Positions 63,017 through 64,000 of a stretch of DNA of 64,000 nt are shown in pieces. Each line of letters begins with the position of its first letter. Within the stretch, counting starts at the first letter, position 1. The notes under the pieces were generated by a model, which worked only from the letters and a program-made list of their open reading frames with translations, was not told the DNA's origin and made no database searches. A program made the translations under genes and the position numbers. This DNA comes from Limihaloglobus sulfuriphilus (GTDB lineage Bacteria > Planctomycetota > Phycisphaerae > Sedimentisphaerales > Sedimentisphaeraceae), in NCBI RefSeq assembly GCF_001999965.1, contig NZ_CP019646.1, positions 3,224,001 to 3,288,000 of the forward strand. The letters are read 5' to 3'.

Positions 63017-64000
63017 ATGATAAAGAGAACTGCACAAAAAATAATAGAAGAAAGTCTGTACAAGGGCAAAGTAATTACCATATACGGTGCCAGACGGGTT
63101 GGCAAAACCACACTTTCCAAAGCAATCCTTGAAAGCCAGCGGGCTGCCGGCAAACGGGTAAATTATCTCAATTGTGAGTCATCAAATGTAAAAAACCGGC
63201 TGGAAACAACTAATGAGCTTCAATTAAAAGATTTTCTTGGTGATTATGAGCTGGTTGTTCTCGATGAAGCGCAAAATATCGAAAGGGTTGGTCATATATT
63301 AAAACTCCTGGTGGATACATACCCTGATATTCAGATTATTGCGACAGGGTCAAGCAGTTTTGAGTTATCAAATCAGGTTGGCGAACCGCTTGTAGGCAGA
63401 GGCAGGGAGTTCAAACTTCTGCCGTTCTCAACAGGTGAGTTAGCGGCAGATATGGGCATGATTGATCTCTCAGGCAGGCTGGAGAGTCTGCTCCGCTTCG
63501 GCAGTTATCCCACTGTTTTCGGCGTTTCAGAAACCGATGCAAAAGAAGAGCTTAATGATATAGCCGGCAAATACCTATACAAAGACATTCTGGCATTTGA
63601 AAATCTTCGTAATTCCGATTTGCTGCTGGATCTGCTCAAGCTGATAGCTCTACAAGTCGGAAATGAAGTGTCTTTGCATGAGATAGGCACAATATTAGGT
63701 CTGGCCGGCACAACAGTCAAACGCTATATTGACCTGCTGGAGAAGTGCTTCATTATCTTTCGGCTGCCGGCTTTGAGCAGGAATCTGCGTAAAGAGATAG
63801 CCAAGTCGCGTAAGATATATTTCTACGATCTGGGTATCCGAAATGCGCTGATCCAGAACTTCAACACGCTTGATATTCGTAACGATGTCGGCGCCCTCTG
63901 GGAAAATTTTTGCATTGTAGAACGGATGAAACGAAACGAGATTCGACGGTTCCGTCCAAATACCTACTTTTGGAGGCTCTACTCCGGCCCCGAGGTTGAC
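63017..64000 (+). CDS. AAA ATPase with DUF4143 domain (3' end beyond window)
   Basis: The frame runs from ATG 63017 to the window end without a stop (328 codons). The P-loop is GARRVGKTT at residues 24-32, Walker B is LVVLDEAQ near 78-85, and IIATGSSSFELSNQ is the sensor stretch. PLVGRGREFKLLPFSTGEL is the family link. The DUF4143 part begins after GSYPTVFGV, with a helix-turn-helix LHEIGTILGLAGTTVKRYIDLLEKCFIIFRL, then KIYFYDLGIRNALIQNF. These proteins are widespread and often multi-copy; their function is not settled, with toxin-antitoxin or DNA-mobility ideas in circulation. Three 32-bp repeats stand before it. Confidence 0.88.
   Translation, partial: MIKRTAQKIIEESLYKGKVITIYGARRVGKTTLSKAILESQRAAGKRVNYLNCESSNVKNRLETTNELQLKDFLGDYELVVLDEAQNIERVGHILKLLVDTYPDIQIIATGSSSFELSNQVGEPLVGRGREFKLLPFSTGELAADMGMIDLSGRLESLLRFGSYPTVFGVSETDAKEELNDIAGKYLYKDILAFENLRNSDLLLDLLKLIALQVGNEVSLHEIGTILGLAGTTVKRYIDLLEKCFIIFRLPALSRNLRKEIAKSRKIYFYDLGIRNALIQNFNTLDIRNDVGALWENFCIVERMKRNEIRRFRPNTYFWRLYSGPEVD

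Overview
The window reads as a piece of a Planctomycetota chromosome, most likely class Phycisphaerae (Sedimentisphaerales-like). This is inferred from gene content: a fused SecD-SecF, a secreted protein ending in a dockerin-like calcium-loop repeat, a pseudopilin-type protein, an ECF sigma factor paired with a membrane anti-sigma-like protein carrying an H-x9-DG tail, and a complete Bat (aerotolerance) locus. No rRNA or tRNA gene was seen, so the placement is tentative.

Layout. 1-5.9 kb: a truncated TcmP gene, a flavin-type split-barrel protein, a secreted metallophosphoesterase and an ECF sigma/anti-sigma pair. 6.0-12.3 kb: the classical tgt-yajC-secDF cluster, split by 0.8 kb of repeats. 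12.3-18.7 kb, minus strand: a flavoprotein, an MFS permease, an MscS channel, a BioD/DRTGG protein and a UroD-type methyltransferase. 19-22.6 kb: an aldolase-type protein, a Bax-inhibitor-1-like protein, a DUF2905 protein with a likely CTG start, and catalase. 22.7-34.8 kb: an F-type ATP synthase operon led by a consensus promoter and a HEAT-repeat protein; it is interrupted between atpB and atpE by a pilin-like cargo gene and between atpD and atpC by repeats. 34.8-44.7 kb, minus strand: the bat locus, with an IS30 element lying across the start of its first BatD-like gene. 44.8-46.3 kb: an intact ISAs1-type element with a perfect 10-bp target duplication and a passenger gene. 46.3-55.5 kb: an inositol-phosphatase-type enzyme, lipA, nikR, three exported or pilin-type genes, recG and an SH3-domain protein. 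55.5-57.7 kb: an IS110/IS1111-type element inside a repeat cluster. 57.8-64 kb: a candidate structured RNA, pepD, a YihY protein, a GT9 glycosyltransferase, and a truncated DUF4143 ATPase preceded by three 32-bp repeats.

The most striking theme is the intergenic DNA. At least five families of perfect or near-perfect palindromes recur, and each is headed by the tetranucleotide GTAG, the hallmark of REP elements mobilised by RAYT (TnpA-REP) proteins. They are joined with other hairpins and an AT-rich MITE-like inverted repeat into composite blocks of about 350 bp with a fixed order. The blocks sit inside otherwise conserved operons (tgt-yajC, atpD-atpC, the bat locus), and one was hit exactly at a module boundary by the IS110-family element. 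No RAYT gene is in the window, so mobilisation in trans is inference.
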